Shown here piece by piece: positions 34,680 to 44,273 of a DNA stretch of 44,289 nucleotides. The stretch lies in contig CALUPF010000018.1 of the NCBI GenBank assembly GCA_944322545.1, positions 1 to 44,289 on the forward strand, given 5' to 3'. Position 1 is the first letter of the stretch; each line of letters starts with the position of its first letter. Under the pieces are notes generated by a model, which was given only the letters and a program-made list of their open reading frames with translations, had not been told where the DNA came from and did not search any database. The position numbers and the translations under genes are program-made. Origin of the DNA: Candidatus Gastranaerophilales bacterium. Lineage in GTDB: Bacteria > Cyanobacteriota > Vampirovibrionia > Gastranaerophilales > Gastranaerophilaceae.

Positions 34680-36179
34680 ATGGAAATTTATAGTTTAAAT
34701 TCAAAAATATATAGCCAAAAACATCAAAATAATATTAATAATAAACGTGGCGTAATTACAAAGAATCTAAAATCAGATATTTTTGATGCAAGTTATTCAC
34801 TAAATAGAAAACCGAGTTTTAAAGGTTTTTTGCCTTTAGATAAAATAAAAAGCTATTACAAATATGTAAAAGCTCAAAAGGCTGCTGATGGGTTGTATGA
34901 ATACGTAAAATATACTAAAAATGAAAATAATTTTTTTCTTAGAAATTTCTCAATGGAAAAGTTGGAAGGTTTGCAACATGGTATAGATGTTTTTAAAGAT
35001 TTATCTATGAAGGAAATTCAATATCTAAGTGAAAATTTGCATGTGATAGCTGTAAAACGTGGTTGTAATAATATGTGTGGATATTGCTACGCCGATGCAA
35101 AACCACAAAATAGAGAAATGTCTTGGGAAGATTTTACAAAAATAACAAGAGGTTTCAAAGAACTCAAAAAGCGTTTGCATAATCTTGATATTTTTGGTGA
35201 AAATAATCCAATCTCTCAAAGTGATCCTATATATAAAACAACAGAACTTTTTTACGATGCAGATTGTATGGATTTGGCAATAAAAGATAAAAGTGGTGTA
35301 GTATATGATTTTACAAAATTAGCTACTGAAATATATGAATCTCTTGGGCGTCGTACAGTCTTTGATACGTCTGGCTGGTATAGAAAAAATCCTATCAAAC
35401 AAGCTAGAGCTGAAAAATATGCACAGTATTTTTCGAAATCAGAAAATATGGACAAGCTGAATGCGTTTAATGTTTCATTTAACGTTTTTAATTCTTCTTA
35501 TGTAGCATCTGTGAAAGCTTTAAAAAAAGGTGATAAACAAAAAGCAAAAATTTTAAGAGAGAGATTTACAGATAATATGGCTAATACTTTGTTCACATTT
35601 TCTCCAATTATAGAAAATCCTAAATTTGGCATAATGATAAGAGCTTTTCATTCAAAAGCTAATAATGCTAAGCATTTCGATAGTGATGCTATGATTTCTT
35701 TAGTGCAAGATGTATTAAAAAAACTAGAGAATCTTTATAAACAAGATTTGGATGGTCCTCAAAAATATGTAAAAACAAAAGCAGACTGTGTTAAAAAATT
35801 AAATTGTGTTGCTGCCAAAATGAGCTGTATTGATACTGGTTTGAATTCTTCAGGTAGGATGCAACGTTTTATGGAAGAATTCAACATAAAGGATAATAAG
35901 ATGTTATATTATGATGATTCTATACAGCTTGTTAAAGATGATATTAAAAAACTTGGACGTTATCATAAATTTATTGCTCATAGATTAATTGATACAGATG
36001 GTAAGGTTTATCATATGAATTACGCAAGATTTTTTCCTACAGAAATTCAATTAAATATCGAAGAAAAAAATATTCCTTCTCCGCGATTAGCAAATCTTGA
36101 TAAAAACTTTATAATTGATAAAAAACTGATTAACAATCCTGAAAACGTAAGAATAGAAACAGTTTCAATTAAAAGATAA
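34680..36179 (+). CDS. Divergent radical SAM-type protein of unknown function
   Basis: The 499-residue protein carries a radical SAM signature CxxxCxxC at C129, C133 and C136 (VKRGCNNMCGYCYADAKP), which binds a 4Fe-4S cluster and S-adenosylmethionine. Further cysteines at 196, 370, 376 and 383 could bind an auxiliary cluster. The first ~60 residues are a polar Asn/Lys/Ser-rich lead that ends in PSFKGFLPL (45-53). I have a general impression that such FKG-ending leads recur in this lineage. The rest (FYDADCMDL, TVFDTSGWYRKNP, FNVSFNVFNSSY) fits no enzyme family I know. It stands alone between ctpA and glyQ, so context gives no substrate. Confidence 0.7.
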   Translation: MEIYSLNSKIYSQKHQNNINNKRGVITKNLKSDIFDASYSLNRKPSFKGFLPLDKIKSYYKYVKAQKAADGLYEYVKYTKNENNFFLRNFSMEKLEGLQHGIDVFKDLSMKEIQYLSENLHVIAVKRGCNNMCGYCYADAKPQNREMSWEDFTKITRGFKELKKRLHNLDIFGENNPISQSDPIYKTTELFYDADCMDLAIKDKSGVVYDFTKLATEIYESLGRRTVFDTSGWYRKNPIKQARAEKYAQYFSKSENMDKLNAFNVSFNVFNSSYVASVKALKKGDKQKAKILRERFTDNMANTLFTFSPIIENPKFGIMIRAFHSKANNAKHFDSDAMISLVQDVLKKLENLYKQDLDGPQKYVKTKADCVKKLNCVAAKMSCIDTGLNSSGRMQRFMEEFNIKDNKMLYYDDSIQLVKDDIKKLGRYHKFIAHRLIDTDGKVYHMNYARFFPTEIQLNIEEKNIPSPRLANLDKNFIIDKKLINNPENVRIETVSIKR

Positions 36180-36222
36180 TGTTTTACGCATGTAACAATT
36201 TTGAGTGTATTTTGCACAATTG

Positions 36223-36252
36223 TTTGTAAAATTAGAATTTATATATTATAAT
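36223..36252 (+). promoter_or_regulatory. Promoter of glyQ, deciding its start codon
   Basis: TTTGTA (36223-36228) and TATAAT (36247-36252) are 18 bases apart. The TATAAT overlaps the first possible ATG of the glyQ frame (36251), so the transcript would begin near 36259 and translation at the ATG at 36296. Confidence 0.55.
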
Positions 36253-36295
36253 GTTAGAGCTTAAAAATATTAAAGTACTGGAAATCAAGAAAAGA

Positions 36296-37186
36296 ATGGC
36301 TTTAACCTTCCAAGAATTAATTTTAAATTTATCAAAATTTTGGTCCGATTATGGATGTATTATTCAACAGCCTTATGATATAGAAAAAGGCGCTTCAACA
36401 ATGAACCCTGCAACTTTTTTGCGTTCATTAGGCCCTGAGCCTTGGAATACTGCAATGGTTGAGCCTTGCAGAAGACCTACTGACGCTCGTTATGGAGAAA
36501 ATCCAAATAGATTGGGTCATTATTTTCAATACCAAGTTATATTAAAACCCTCTCCAGACAATGCTCAAGAGCTTTATTTAAAAAGTTTAGAAGCTATGGG
36601 TATTGATTTGTCTCAACACGATGTTAGATTTGTTGAAGATAACTGGGAGTCACCTACATTGGGTGCTGCTGGTGTTGGCTGGGAAGTATGGTTAGATGGT
36701 ATGGAAATTACTCAGTTTACATATTTCCAACAAGTTGGTGGTTTAGAAATCAAACCAGTAGCTCTTGAGTTGACATATGGTCTTGAAAGAATTGCTATGT
36801 ATCTACAAAACGTTAATTCTGTATATGACGTAATGTGGAACAAAGAGTTAAAATATGGTGAAATCTATTTGCAAAATGAAATAGAACAATCAAAATATAA
36901 TTTTGAAGTTTCATCAGCAGAAAGATTATTCAAACTTTTTGATATGTATCAGGAAGAAGTTGAAAATTGCGTAGAAAATAAGTTGGTACTTCCTGCTTAT
37001 GACTATGTTTTAAAATGTTCTCATACATTTAACCTTTTGGATGCAAGAGGTGTTATTTCCAAAGATGAGAGAATTAACTTTATCAACAGAGTGAGAAGAA
37101 TGGCTGCAATGGTAGCTAAGTTGTATGTTGAACAAAGAGAAGAGTTAGGTTTCCCCTTACTTAAAAAAGAAAAAGCTACAATTTAA
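36296..37186 (+). CDS. glyQ: Glycyl-tRNA synthetase alpha subunit
   Basis: I place the start at 36296 ([16 protein letters not shown], 296 residues) rather than at the in-frame ATG at 36251. The family begins at this point and a TATAAT box covers the earlier ATG. The catalytic alpha subunit is recognised by [81 protein letters not shown] and [14 protein letters not shown]. It works as alpha2beta2 with GlyS, which is not in the window; the next gene is a permease. Split genes without adjacent glyS are usual in cyanobacteria. Confidence 0.95.
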   Translation: MALTFQELILNLSKFWSDYGCIIQQPYDIEKGASTMNPATFLRSLGPEPWNTAMVEPCRRPTDARYGENPNRLGHYFQYQVILKPSPDNAQELYLKSLEAMGIDLSQHDVRFVEDNWESPTLGAAGVGWEVWLDGMEITQFTYFQQVGGLEIKPVALELTYGLERIAMYLQNVNSVYDVMWNKELKYGEIYLQNEIEQSKYNFEVSSAERLFKLFDMYQEEVENCVENKLVLPAYDYVLKCSHTFNLLDARGVISKDERINFINRVRRMAAMVAKLYVEQREELGFPLLKKEKATI

Positions 37187-37201
37187 TATAAGGATAATTA
37201 C

Positions 37202-38824
37202 ATGAGCCAACAAGATGTAACCGAAGTAGGATTGGTTGAAAACTTTGTTTCTAAACTTTTGAAAACAAAAAATCCCGACGATATGTTAGCACAATCTAAA
37301 GAAACCGGTTTGAAAAAAACGTTAAACTGGGTTGATTTGATAATTTTAGGTATTGGTGCGGTTATCGGGGCTGGCATTTTCTCAATGGTCGGTTCTGCAG
37401 TAGTTGGAACAGATGGACATGGTGCAGGTCCTGCTTTAGTTATATCAATGGTAATTGCTGCAATTGCTTGTATTTTTTCAGCATTGTGTTATGCAGAATT
37501 TGCTTCAATGATTCCTGTTTCAGGCGGTGTTTACACATACACTTTTGCAACAATGGGTGAATTGGCTGCTTGGATGGTTGGTTGGGTATTGATGCTTCAA
37601 TATACAATCGGTAACATAGCGGTTGCTTGCAGTTGGACAGGCTATCTTTTACAGTTTTTAAGAGGTTTTGAACCTTATGCTACTCATCTTCCTACTGCAT
37701 TGCAAAATATAGTACATCATATTATGTATCCGCCATTATGGTTGGTGAACGATTATGCAACAGCAAAGGCTACTTATTTGAAAATGGGTTTAAACCCTGC
37801 TGATCATATACCACATTTGTTTGGTATTATACCTATTTCAGTTAATATACCAGCAATTTTGATGATTCTTTTAGTTACTGCAATTTTAGTTAAAGGAATT
37901 TCAGAATCTAAAAACATGGCAGGTATTATGGTAATCATAAAACTTGTTGTAATTGGCTTATTTATTGGTGTTGGTGCTTTTTATGTTAAACCTGCCAACT
38001 GGACACCATTTATGCCTAATGGTTTAGGTAGTGTTTTAGTTAGTGCATTTACAATTTTCTTTGCATACACAGGATTTGATGCAATTTCCACTGCAGCAGA
38101 AGAAACCAAAAATCCTCAAAAAGATATTCCAATTGGTATTATAGGAACATTAGTTCTTTGTACGATTGTTTATATTTTCGTAGCATTAGTTTTAACTGGT
38201 GTTGTTAGATGGGATATGATTAATATTCACGCACCTATTGCTCATGCTATGCAAATGACTGGTCAAGGCTGGGTTGCAGGTTTAATTTCTGTTGGTGCGT
38301 TGACTGGTTTGACATCTGTTTTATTAGTTATGCAATTAGCGGCTACAAGAATTTTGTTCTCAATGGCTAGAGATAATTTCTTCCCTACTATTTTGAAAAA
38401 AGTTCATCCAGTATATAAAACACCTCACGTAATAACTTGGGTTGTTGGAATAGCAATGGTTATTGGTTGTTTATTCTTAGATTTGAACTTAGCAGCACAA
38501 CTTTGTATTTTTAGTGTATTCACTTCATTCATTATTGTTTGTGTTGGTGTATTGATTTTAAGAAAAACAGATCCAGACAGACATAGACCATTCAAAGTTC
38601 CATTTTCTCCATTGTTCCCAGCTTTAGGAATATTGTTATGTGGTGGATTAATGGTTGTTGCTATTATCAGTATGGGAAAAACAGCATTATTATTCCCTCT
38701 TTGGTTAGCAATTGGTATAGCTATTTATGCCGGATATGGATATAAAAGAAATAGAAGAATTGAAGTAATTGAAGAAAAAAGATTGCGCAATAAAGCAGCT
38801 AGAGAACAAGCTGCTATGAAATAA
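37202..38824 (+). CDS. APC-superfamily amino acid permease
   Basis: The 540-residue protein has at least 12 transmembrane segments. The N-terminal APC signature is LIILGIGAVIGAGIFSMVGSAV, followed by GPALVISMVIAAIACIFSALCYAEFASMIPVSGGVYTYTFATMGELAAWMVGW. This is the cationic amino acid transporter (CAT/YfnA-like) pattern, also seen in FTIFFAYTGFDAISTAAEETKNPQKDIPIGI. A lysine-rich cytoplasmic tail ends the protein. It imports or exchanges amino acids; the exact substrate cannot be read. AAGGA precedes the ATG and it is 15 bases after glyQ, suggesting co-transcription. A terminator follows. Confidence 0.92.
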   Translation: MSQQDVTEVGLVENFVSKLLKTKNPDDMLAQSKETGLKKTLNWVDLIILGIGAVIGAGIFSMVGSAVVGTDGHGAGPALVISMVIAAIACIFSALCYAEFASMIPVSGGVYTYTFATMGELAAWMVGWVLMLQYTIGNIAVACSWTGYLLQFLRGFEPYATHLPTALQNIVHHIMYPPLWLVNDYATAKATYLKMGLNPADHIPHLFGIIPISVNIPAILMILLVTAILVKGISESKNMAGIMVIIKLVVIGLFIGVGAFYVKPANWTPFMPNGLGSVLVSAFTIFFAYTGFDAISTAAEETKNPQKDIPIGIIGTLVLCTIVYIFVALVLTGVVRWDMINIHAPIAHAMQMTGQGWVAGLISVGALTGLTSVLLVMQLAATRILFSMARDNFFPTILKKVHPVYKTPHVITWVVGIAMVIGCLFLDLNLAAQLCIFSVFTSFIIVCVGVLILRKTDPDRHRPFKVPFSPLFPALGILLCGGLMVVAIISMGKTALLFPLWLAIGIAIYAGYGYKRNRRIEVIEEKRLRNKAAREQAAMK

Positions 38825-38848
38825 ACAAGTTTTATTTTGTAAAGAAAG

Positions 38849-38875
38849 GACCCTTAGCAAAAGGGTCTTTTTTTT
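38849..38875 (+). terminator. Intrinsic terminator after the permease
   Basis: GACCCTT (38849-38855) pairs with AAGGGTC (38861-38867), followed by eight T. The stem is nearly the same as that of the terminator at 4561-4580. Confidence 0.92.
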
Positions 38876-38910
38876 ATGTTTATTATAAAATAACTTGAAG
38901 AGAGAGCATT

Positions 38911-40602
38911 ATGTTAAAAAAATTTTTAATATTTTTATTTTTTGTTTTAATATTCCAAAATTTCCAAGAAGTATTGGCTATTACTGCTAATAACGGCAAA
39001 ATGGTAAAAGTTGGAATTAGTAATCAAAATTTTTCAAATTATTATTTTAAAACAATTTCAGTTAGTGCAACTGATAATTTTAGTTTAATAGATAAATCTG
39101 ATAATTCTTTAATTTCAGATTTTGGTTCTAATGAAAATGTTCAAATTAATATAGTAAATAATTTGTTTACTATAATTTCTGCTGGTACAGAAATAGCCTC
39201 AGGAATTAAGGGACCAGTAGTTGTTGAATCTGAAAATGGTTTTGTGACTGTTTCAAATTTAAAAAGAGCTGGAAAACCTGCTTATTATCGAGGAACTTTT
39301 GAAATAACTAAGGTTCCTAAAAAAGATAATTTATTCAATGTTATCAATGTTCTTGATTTGGAATCATATTTAAGAGGTGTAGTTCCAAATGAAATGCCTA
39401 TAAGATTTGGCTTAGAAGCTTTAAAAGCTCAAACAGTTACTGCAAGAAATTATGTGTTGCGTCCAAGAGAGAGAAATTATCATAATTTTGATGTTTGTGA
39501 TTCAGTTGCATGTCAGGTTTATTATGGTGCAAATACTGAAAAAGAACTTTCAGACAGAGCAGTTGTAGAAACTGAAAATATTGTTGCCATGCATAATGGT
39601 GAATTGATTCTTGCTTTATACAGTTCAACAGCTGGTGGATATACCGAGAGTTATGAAAATGCATTTTCTACTGATTTAGCTAATGGTATAAGAGTTTTTC
39701 CTGGTGTTCCTAAACCATGCTTGAAAGCAGTTCCTGATAATAGTAATATACCTAGTTTAAATTCAGAATCTGCTGCAAGAAAATTTTATACAGCTGTTCC
39801 AGATACATTTGATAATGCTTCTCCATATTTCAGATGGACGAAAGAATGGGAACAATCAGAATTAGAAAATGTATTGAAAAAGACTTTAAAAACGCAGTCT
39901 TCTACTGGTTTTGTAAAACCAAAACTTGAAAAAGCTGAGGATTTTGGCAAATTGAAGGACATAAAAGTTACCAAAAGAGGTCTTTCAGGTAAAGCAATGT
40001 CTGTTGATATAGTAACTGATAAAGGAACTTTTACTGTTCAAAAAGAGCTTCCTATAAGAAGAACTTTCCAAAAAAATAATATTTCATTGCCTTCTGCTAA
40101 TGTAATATTTGATTTTGAAACTCAAAAACCCGATAAAAATATCAAGAATTCTAAGCCTGTTAAAAAAATCATTGCTAAAGGTGGTGGCTTTGGTCATGGT
40201 GTTGGAATGAGCCAGTATGGTGCTGGTGAAATGAACAAACAAGGATATTCATATGGAGAGATTTTGCAGCATTATTATAAAAATGTTTCAATTACGACTT
40301 ATCCTGTGACTTTATCAAACCAAAACGGACATGATAGCGAATCTCAGGTTTTTTATACAAAAGATAAAATGGCAAGTTTAATTATTGAAAACAAATTTCA
40401 GTTTTCAAAACTTGTGATAGTAATAAATGGACAGGAATTAAGATTAGAAATGGCGCCTCATCTATTTAAATGTGGTAAATTCGACTTATCACCATATATA
40501 GTTGAAGGACAAAATAGAATTACATATATGTTGCCGTATTCAGACTTACATAAAAAACCGGTGACTTTGTATGTAGAAATTAAAGAGGCTAAAAATGACT
40601 GA
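38911..40602 (+). CDS. SpoIID/LytB-domain protein
   Basis: The 563-residue protein begins with a signal peptide (MLKKFLIFLFFVLIFQNFQEVLA). The SpoIID domain spans about residues 140-480. LDLESYLRGVVPNEMPIRFGLEALKAQTVTARNYVL carries the catalytic-type Glu of NEMP, and SSTAGGYTESYENAF and the C-terminal GGGFGHGVGMSQYGAGEMNKQGYSYGEILQHYYKNV follow. SpoIID of Bacillus is a lytic transglycosylase acting on stem-peptide-free glycan; non-sporulating bacteria, including cyanobacteria, carry relatives thought to act in cell-wall turnover. About 80 extra C-terminal residues are unassigned. It overlaps murJ by eight bases, consistent with a cell-wall role. Confidence 0.92.
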   Translation: MLKKFLIFLFFVLIFQNFQEVLAITANNGKMVKVGISNQNFSNYYFKTISVSATDNFSLIDKSDNSLISDFGSNENVQINIVNNLFTIISAGTEIASGIKGPVVVESENGFVTVSNLKRAGKPAYYRGTFEITKVPKKDNLFNVINVLDLESYLRGVVPNEMPIRFGLEALKAQTVTARNYVLRPRERNYHNFDVCDSVACQVYYGANTEKELSDRAVVETENIVAMHNGELILALYSSTAGGYTESYENAFSTDLANGIRVFPGVPKPCLKAVPDNSNIPSLNSESAARKFYTAVPDTFDNASPYFRWTKEWEQSELENVLKKTLKTQSSTGFVKPKLEKAEDFGKLKDIKVTKRGLSGKAMSVDIVTDKGTFTVQKELPIRRTFQKNNISLPSANVIFDFETQKPDKNIKNSKPVKKIIAKGGGFGHGVGMSQYGAGEMNKQGYSYGEILQHYYKNVSITTYPVTLSNQNGHDSESQVFYTKDKMASLIIENKFQFSKLVIVINGQELRLEMAPHLFKCGKFDLSPYIVEGQNRITYMLPYSDLHKKPVTLYVEIKEAKND

Positions 40603-42226
40603 AGAAGTTGTGGATATATCTGGGGAAAAAACAAATGTTTCGAAAACACAAAGCTTGCTAAAAGCGGCTTGGATAATTGCTTTTGTGACAATAGTCAGTA
40701 AACTTATAGGTTTTTTAAGAGATGTTGTAATTGCCAATTTTTATGGTGCAGGAATGGTTTCTGATGCTTATTTTTATGCGTATCAAATTCCTGCTATTTC
40801 AATCATATTGTTAGGTGGTGTAGGTGGACCATTTCATAGTGCAGTGGTTGCTGTTTTTTCAAAAATGATTCCTGATTTAAACGCAAAAGCACCTGAAAAT
40901 GTTAATAAGCTTTTTAATACATTTTTGACAAGTTCGTTTCTTGTTTTTCTAGCTTTAGGCGTTTTGGTTTTTGCTTTTTCAGATATCATAATGAAAATAA
41001 TTATTGCTAATGGATCTCCTGAGTTGATTCATCTAGCTAGTATGCATTTAAAAATAATGGCTCCAGTTTTGGTCGTAGGTGGTGTCGTTGGTATTTATTA
41101 TGGTGTTTTAATTACTTATAAAGAGTTTTTAATTCCTAATATTTCACCTATTTTGATGAGTGTTGCTATTATAGCTATAATATCGCTAGTTCATCATGAT
41201 AATTCAGGTGTTATATTGGCTTTGGCTACTACCGTAGGTGCTTTATGTCAGTTTGTATATCAATTGCCAAAACTAAAGCAATTAGGTTTTAAATTTAAAC
41301 CTAATTTTGATGTTATGAACAATCCTCAGTTTAATAATATTTTAGAGCTTTTGTTCCCTGCAATTTTGAGCTCTACAGTCGGACAAGTTTATATTTATGT
41401 AGATATGTTTTTTGCTTCACAACTACAAGAAGGAGCTTGGTCTGCAATCGGTTATGCAAATAGATTGTTCCAGTTCCCTGTAGGTGTTTTGGTAACAGCA
41501 TTTTTAGTTCCTTTATTTCCAATTTTTTCAAAACTTGTTGGAGAAAAAGACTATGACAATATAAGATATTATTTCAACAAAGGTGTAGGTTTGCTTAACT
41601 TTGTTGCTTTTCCTATTCTTGTGTTGATTATTTTACTTTCGACAAACGCAATTCAGTTGATTTTTCAAAGAGGTGCTTTCAATGAAGTTGCTACTATGAT
41701 GGTGTCAGAAGCACTTTGCTACTTGTCTATTTCTATAATTTTTTATGTGTTTAGAGATTCAATTACAAGAGTCTTTTATGCTTTTAACGATTCAAAAACA
41801 CCATTTTTAGTTGCATTATCTTCAATAATAATAAAATTTATTTTAAACTTCCTTTTTGTAAAACAACTAGGCATTGGTGGTATTACTCTCTCTACTTCGT
41901 TTGTAACTTTGATAAATGGTTTTTGGTTAGGATTGTTAATCAAGAAAAAAATGAGTATGGATTATGGAATATATTTTAAAAATCTTTTGAAAATGGCAGT
42001 TATTTCAGTAGCTACATATTATGTGTGTCTTGGAGCTTATAAACTTTGGGACAAACATTTTGAGCCTACTCAATTGTTATTGATAATAAAAATTATATTA
42101 ATTACTTTGTTATGTGCAGTTGTGTATAGTGTTTTTGCTGCAATTGTAAGAATTCCTTATGTTTTTGAACTATACGGCAGAGTAAAAGGCAAAGTACGCA
42201 GTAAACTTTCTATGTTTAAAAAATAG
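40595..42226 (+). CDS. murJ: Lipid II flippase MurJ
   Basis: The 543-residue protein of the MVF/MOP family has about 14 transmembrane segments. Conserved parts are LLKAAWIIAFVTIVSKLIGFLRDVVIANFYGAG near the N-terminus and the VPLFPIFSKLVGE segment after IGYANRLFQFPVGVLVTAFL. FRDSITRVFYAFNDSKTPF is also typical. It moves lipid-linked peptidoglycan precursor across the inner membrane. The ATG lies inside the end of the spoIID-like gene (8-base overlap), and the next gene starts nine bases after its stop: a tight three-gene unit. Confidence 0.95.
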   Translation: MTEEVVDISGEKTNVSKTQSLLKAAWIIAFVTIVSKLIGFLRDVVIANFYGAGMVSDAYFYAYQIPAISIILLGGVGGPFHSAVVAVFSKMIPDLNAKAPENVNKLFNTFLTSSFLVFLALGVLVFAFSDIIMKIIIANGSPELIHLASMHLKIMAPVLVVGGVVGIYYGVLITYKEFLIPNISPILMSVAIIAIISLVHHDNSGVILALATTVGALCQFVYQLPKLKQLGFKFKPNFDVMNNPQFNNILELLFPAILSSTVGQVYIYVDMFFASQLQEGAWSAIGYANRLFQFPVGVLVTAFLVPLFPIFSKLVGEKDYDNIRYYFNKGVGLLNFVAFPILVLIILLSTNAIQLIFQRGAFNEVATMMVSEALCYLSISIIFYVFRDSITRVFYAFNDSKTPFLVALSSIIIKFILNFLFVKQLGIGGITLSTSFVTLINGFWLGLLIKKKMSMDYGIYFKNLLKMAVISVATYYVCLGAYKLWDKHFEPTQLLLIIKIILITLLCAVVYSVFAAIVRIPYVFELYGRVKGKVRSKLSMFKK

Positions 42227-42235
42227 GATGTAATT

Positions 42236-42829
42236 ATGATTTTTGATGACAAAAATTTTGTTGATGATTTGAATAAGAAATTAAAAAAAGGCGCAGTGGT
42301 GTCTTTCGTTACAGATACTGTTTGGGGAGTAGGTTGTCTTCCTAATTCAGAAAAAGGTGTTGAAAATATATACGAACTGAAAAATCGTGATCGTTCAAAA
42401 CCTTTGATATTAATGTCTGATGATATTGAGCATCTTATGCCTTACATCAAAGATATTCCTATAAAAGCAAAAGCTCTTATAAAAAAACATTTTCCTGGTG
42501 CTTTGACTTTGATATTTGAAAAATCTGATTTAACACCTGATTATATGACTTCGTATAAAAATACAGTTGGTATTCGTATTCCCAATAATCCTGTTTTTAA
42601 AAGACTTTGTGAAGTTATAGATGGACATGTTTTAGCAACAACTAGTGCAAATCTTTCAGGACAGCCGGCAGCAACTAATTATCAGGAAGCGATCAAAAAT
42701 GTTGGTGAACATGTAGAGTATGTTTTTGAAGATTATAATCACCATTGTAAGGGGCTAGCTTCAACTGTTGCCTTGGTTTTAGATGATGAAATAAAGGTTT
42801 TGCGTCAAGGGGAAGTTTTTATTGATTAA
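42236..42829 (+). CDS. tsaC: Threonylcarbamoyl-AMP synthase (Sua5/YrdC/YwlC family)
   Basis: The 197-residue protein has the YrdC fold motifs GAVVSFVTDTVWGVGCLPNSEKGVENIYELKNRDRSKPLILM, the KKHFPGALTLIFE segment, VGIRIPNNPVFKRL and ATTSANLSGQPAATNY. It makes threonylcarbamoyl-AMP from Thr, bicarbonate and ATP for the t6A37 tRNA modification. The length corresponds to the short TsaC form without a C-terminal Sua5 domain. AGGATG precedes the ATG. It is last in the spoIID-murJ unit; no terminator is evident before metK. Confidence 0.93.
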   Translation: MIFDDKNFVDDLNKKLKKGAVVSFVTDTVWGVGCLPNSEKGVENIYELKNRDRSKPLILMSDDIEHLMPYIKDIPIKAKALIKKHFPGALTLIFEKSDLTPDYMTSYKNTVGIRIPNNPVFKRLCEVIDGHVLATTSANLSGQPAATNYQEAIKNVGEHVEYVFEDYNHHCKGLASTVALVLDDEIKVLRQGEVFID

Positions 42830-42856
42830 GCTATGTAACACACTAAAACACATAAA

Positions 42857-42885
42857 TTGACCCTGTATTTCCTTTGAATTAACAT
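42857..42885 (+). promoter_or_regulatory. Sigma-70-type promoter for metK
   Basis: TTGACC (42857-42862) and TAACAT (42880-42885) are 17 bases apart. The predicted transcript starts near 42892, just before a small hairpin CCCGA/TCGGG (42895-42912) in the leader. Confidence 0.5.
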
Positions 42886-42939
42886 GTTTCTAACCCCGAA
42901 GAGTCACTCGGGTATAGTTATGAAAGGGAACATTATAAA

Positions 42940-44211
42940 ATGACATCAAAAAGATTTCTTTTTACGTCAGAATCAGTTACAGAAGGACACCCAGATAAAG
43001 TGTGTGACCAAATTTCTGACGCAATCTTGGATGAATTTCTTACTAAAGACCCTAGCTCTAGAGTTGCTGCTGAAACAACAGTAACAACTGGTATGGCTTT
43101 GGTTTGTGGTGAAATTACATCTGACTGCTACGTGGATATTCCCGCAGTAGTAAGAAATACTATCAAAAATATTGGTTATGCGGGAGCGGAAGGCGGCGGT
43201 TTTGATTACAAAAACTGTGCTGTTTTAACATCCATTGACGAACAGTCTACAGATATTGCAGGCGGTGTTAACAAAGCTCTTGAATCAAGAAATAACAATG
43301 CTGACACTTCTGTTTCGGAAACAGAAAATGTAGGCGCAGGCGATCAGGGTATTATGTTTGGTTTTGCCTGTGACGAAACACCTGAACTGATGCCTTTACC
43401 GATAAGCCTTGCTCATAAATTGGCATACAGACTTGCTCAGGTTAGAAAAAACGGCTCTCTCGGATATTTAAGACCTGACGGAAAATCTCAGGTTACTGTT
43501 GAATATGTTGACGGCAGACCGTCCAGAATCGATACAATCGTTCTTTCAACTCAGCATGATCCTGAAATCAAAGGTGTTTCCGATAACAAAGAAGTACAGG
43601 AAATCATCAGACAGGATTTGATAGAAAAAGTTATCGAACCTGTATTTGAAAACTGTGATATCAAACCTGATGAAAATACAAAATATTTAATCAATCCTTC
43701 AGGCAGATTTGTAATCGGCGGACCTCAGGGTGATGCCGGCTTAACAGGAAGAAAAATCATCGTTGATACTTACGGCGGATATTCTCGTCACGGCGGCGGT
43801 GCATTTTCCGGTAAAGATCCTACAAAAGTAGACCGTTCTGCAGCATACGCAGCAAGATATGTTGCTAAAAATATTGTTAAAGCAGGACTTGCTCAAAAAT
43901 GCGAAGTAGAGCTTGGATATGCAATCGGTGTGGCAGAACCTGTTTCTATCATGGTTGATACATTCGGTACAGGTGTTATATCTGATGACGAAATTTCAGC
44001 ACTTGTTCACAAAAACTTTGACCTCAGACCTGCCGCTATTATCAAGCAGTTTGACTTGCGCGGTTTGCCTGCTAAAAACGGCGGTAAATTCTATCAATTG
44101 CTTGCAGCTTACGGACATATGGGACGTACTGATATCGATGTTCCTTGGGAACACACAGACAAAGCTGATGCATTAAAAGAACAGGCAGGTTTAAGCTTGT
44201 GCAAAGCATAG
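42940..44211 (+). CDS. metK: S-adenosylmethionine synthetase
   Basis: The 423-residue enzyme makes S-adenosylmethionine from Met and ATP. All signatures are clear: [24 protein letters not shown] with the ATP-site His, [12 protein letters not shown], the [13 protein letters not shown] segment, [21 protein letters not shown] and [37 protein letters not shown] precedes the ATG. Codon use differs from the neighbours: about 14 GGC glycine codons and mostly CAG for Gln, against GGT and CAA elsewhere. That suggests recent acquisition from a less AT-rich relative. Function is certain. Confidence 0.98.
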   Translation: MTSKRFLFTSESVTEGHPDKVCDQISDAILDEFLTKDPSSRVAAETTVTTGMALVCGEITSDCYVDIPAVVRNTIKNIGYAGAEGGGFDYKNCAVLTSIDEQSTDIAGGVNKALESRNNNADTSVSETENVGAGDQGIMFGFACDETPELMPLPISLAHKLAYRLAQVRKNGSLGYLRPDGKSQVTVEYVDGRPSRIDTIVLSTQHDPEIKGVSDNKEVQEIIRQDLIEKVIEPVFENCDIKPDENTKYLINPSGRFVIGGPQGDAGLTGRKIIVDTYGGYSRHGGGAFSGKDPTKVDRSAAYAARYVAKNIVKAGLAQKCEVELGYAIGVAEPVSIMVDTFGTGVISDDEISALVHKNFDLRPAAIIKQFDLRGLPAKNGGKFYQLLAAYGHMGRTDIDVPWEHTDKADALKEQAGLSLCKA

Positions 44212-44240
44212 ACTGATAACAAAAAAGAAAAAATAGCAAT

Positions 44241-44273
44241 AAAAGCGGGTTGTTAAAAAACGACCCGCTTTTT
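44241..44273 (+). terminator. Intrinsic terminator after metK
   Basis: AAAGCGGGTTGTT (44242-44254) pairs with AACGACCCGCTTT (44259-44271) over 13 positions with one wobble around an A4 loop, followed by a T-rich tail. Confidence 0.92.

Noticed and set aside
42830..42939. SAM riboswitch upstream of metK
   Set aside because: I saw no match to SAM-I, SAM-II or SAM/SAH core patterns; only a five-pair hairpin in a short leader.
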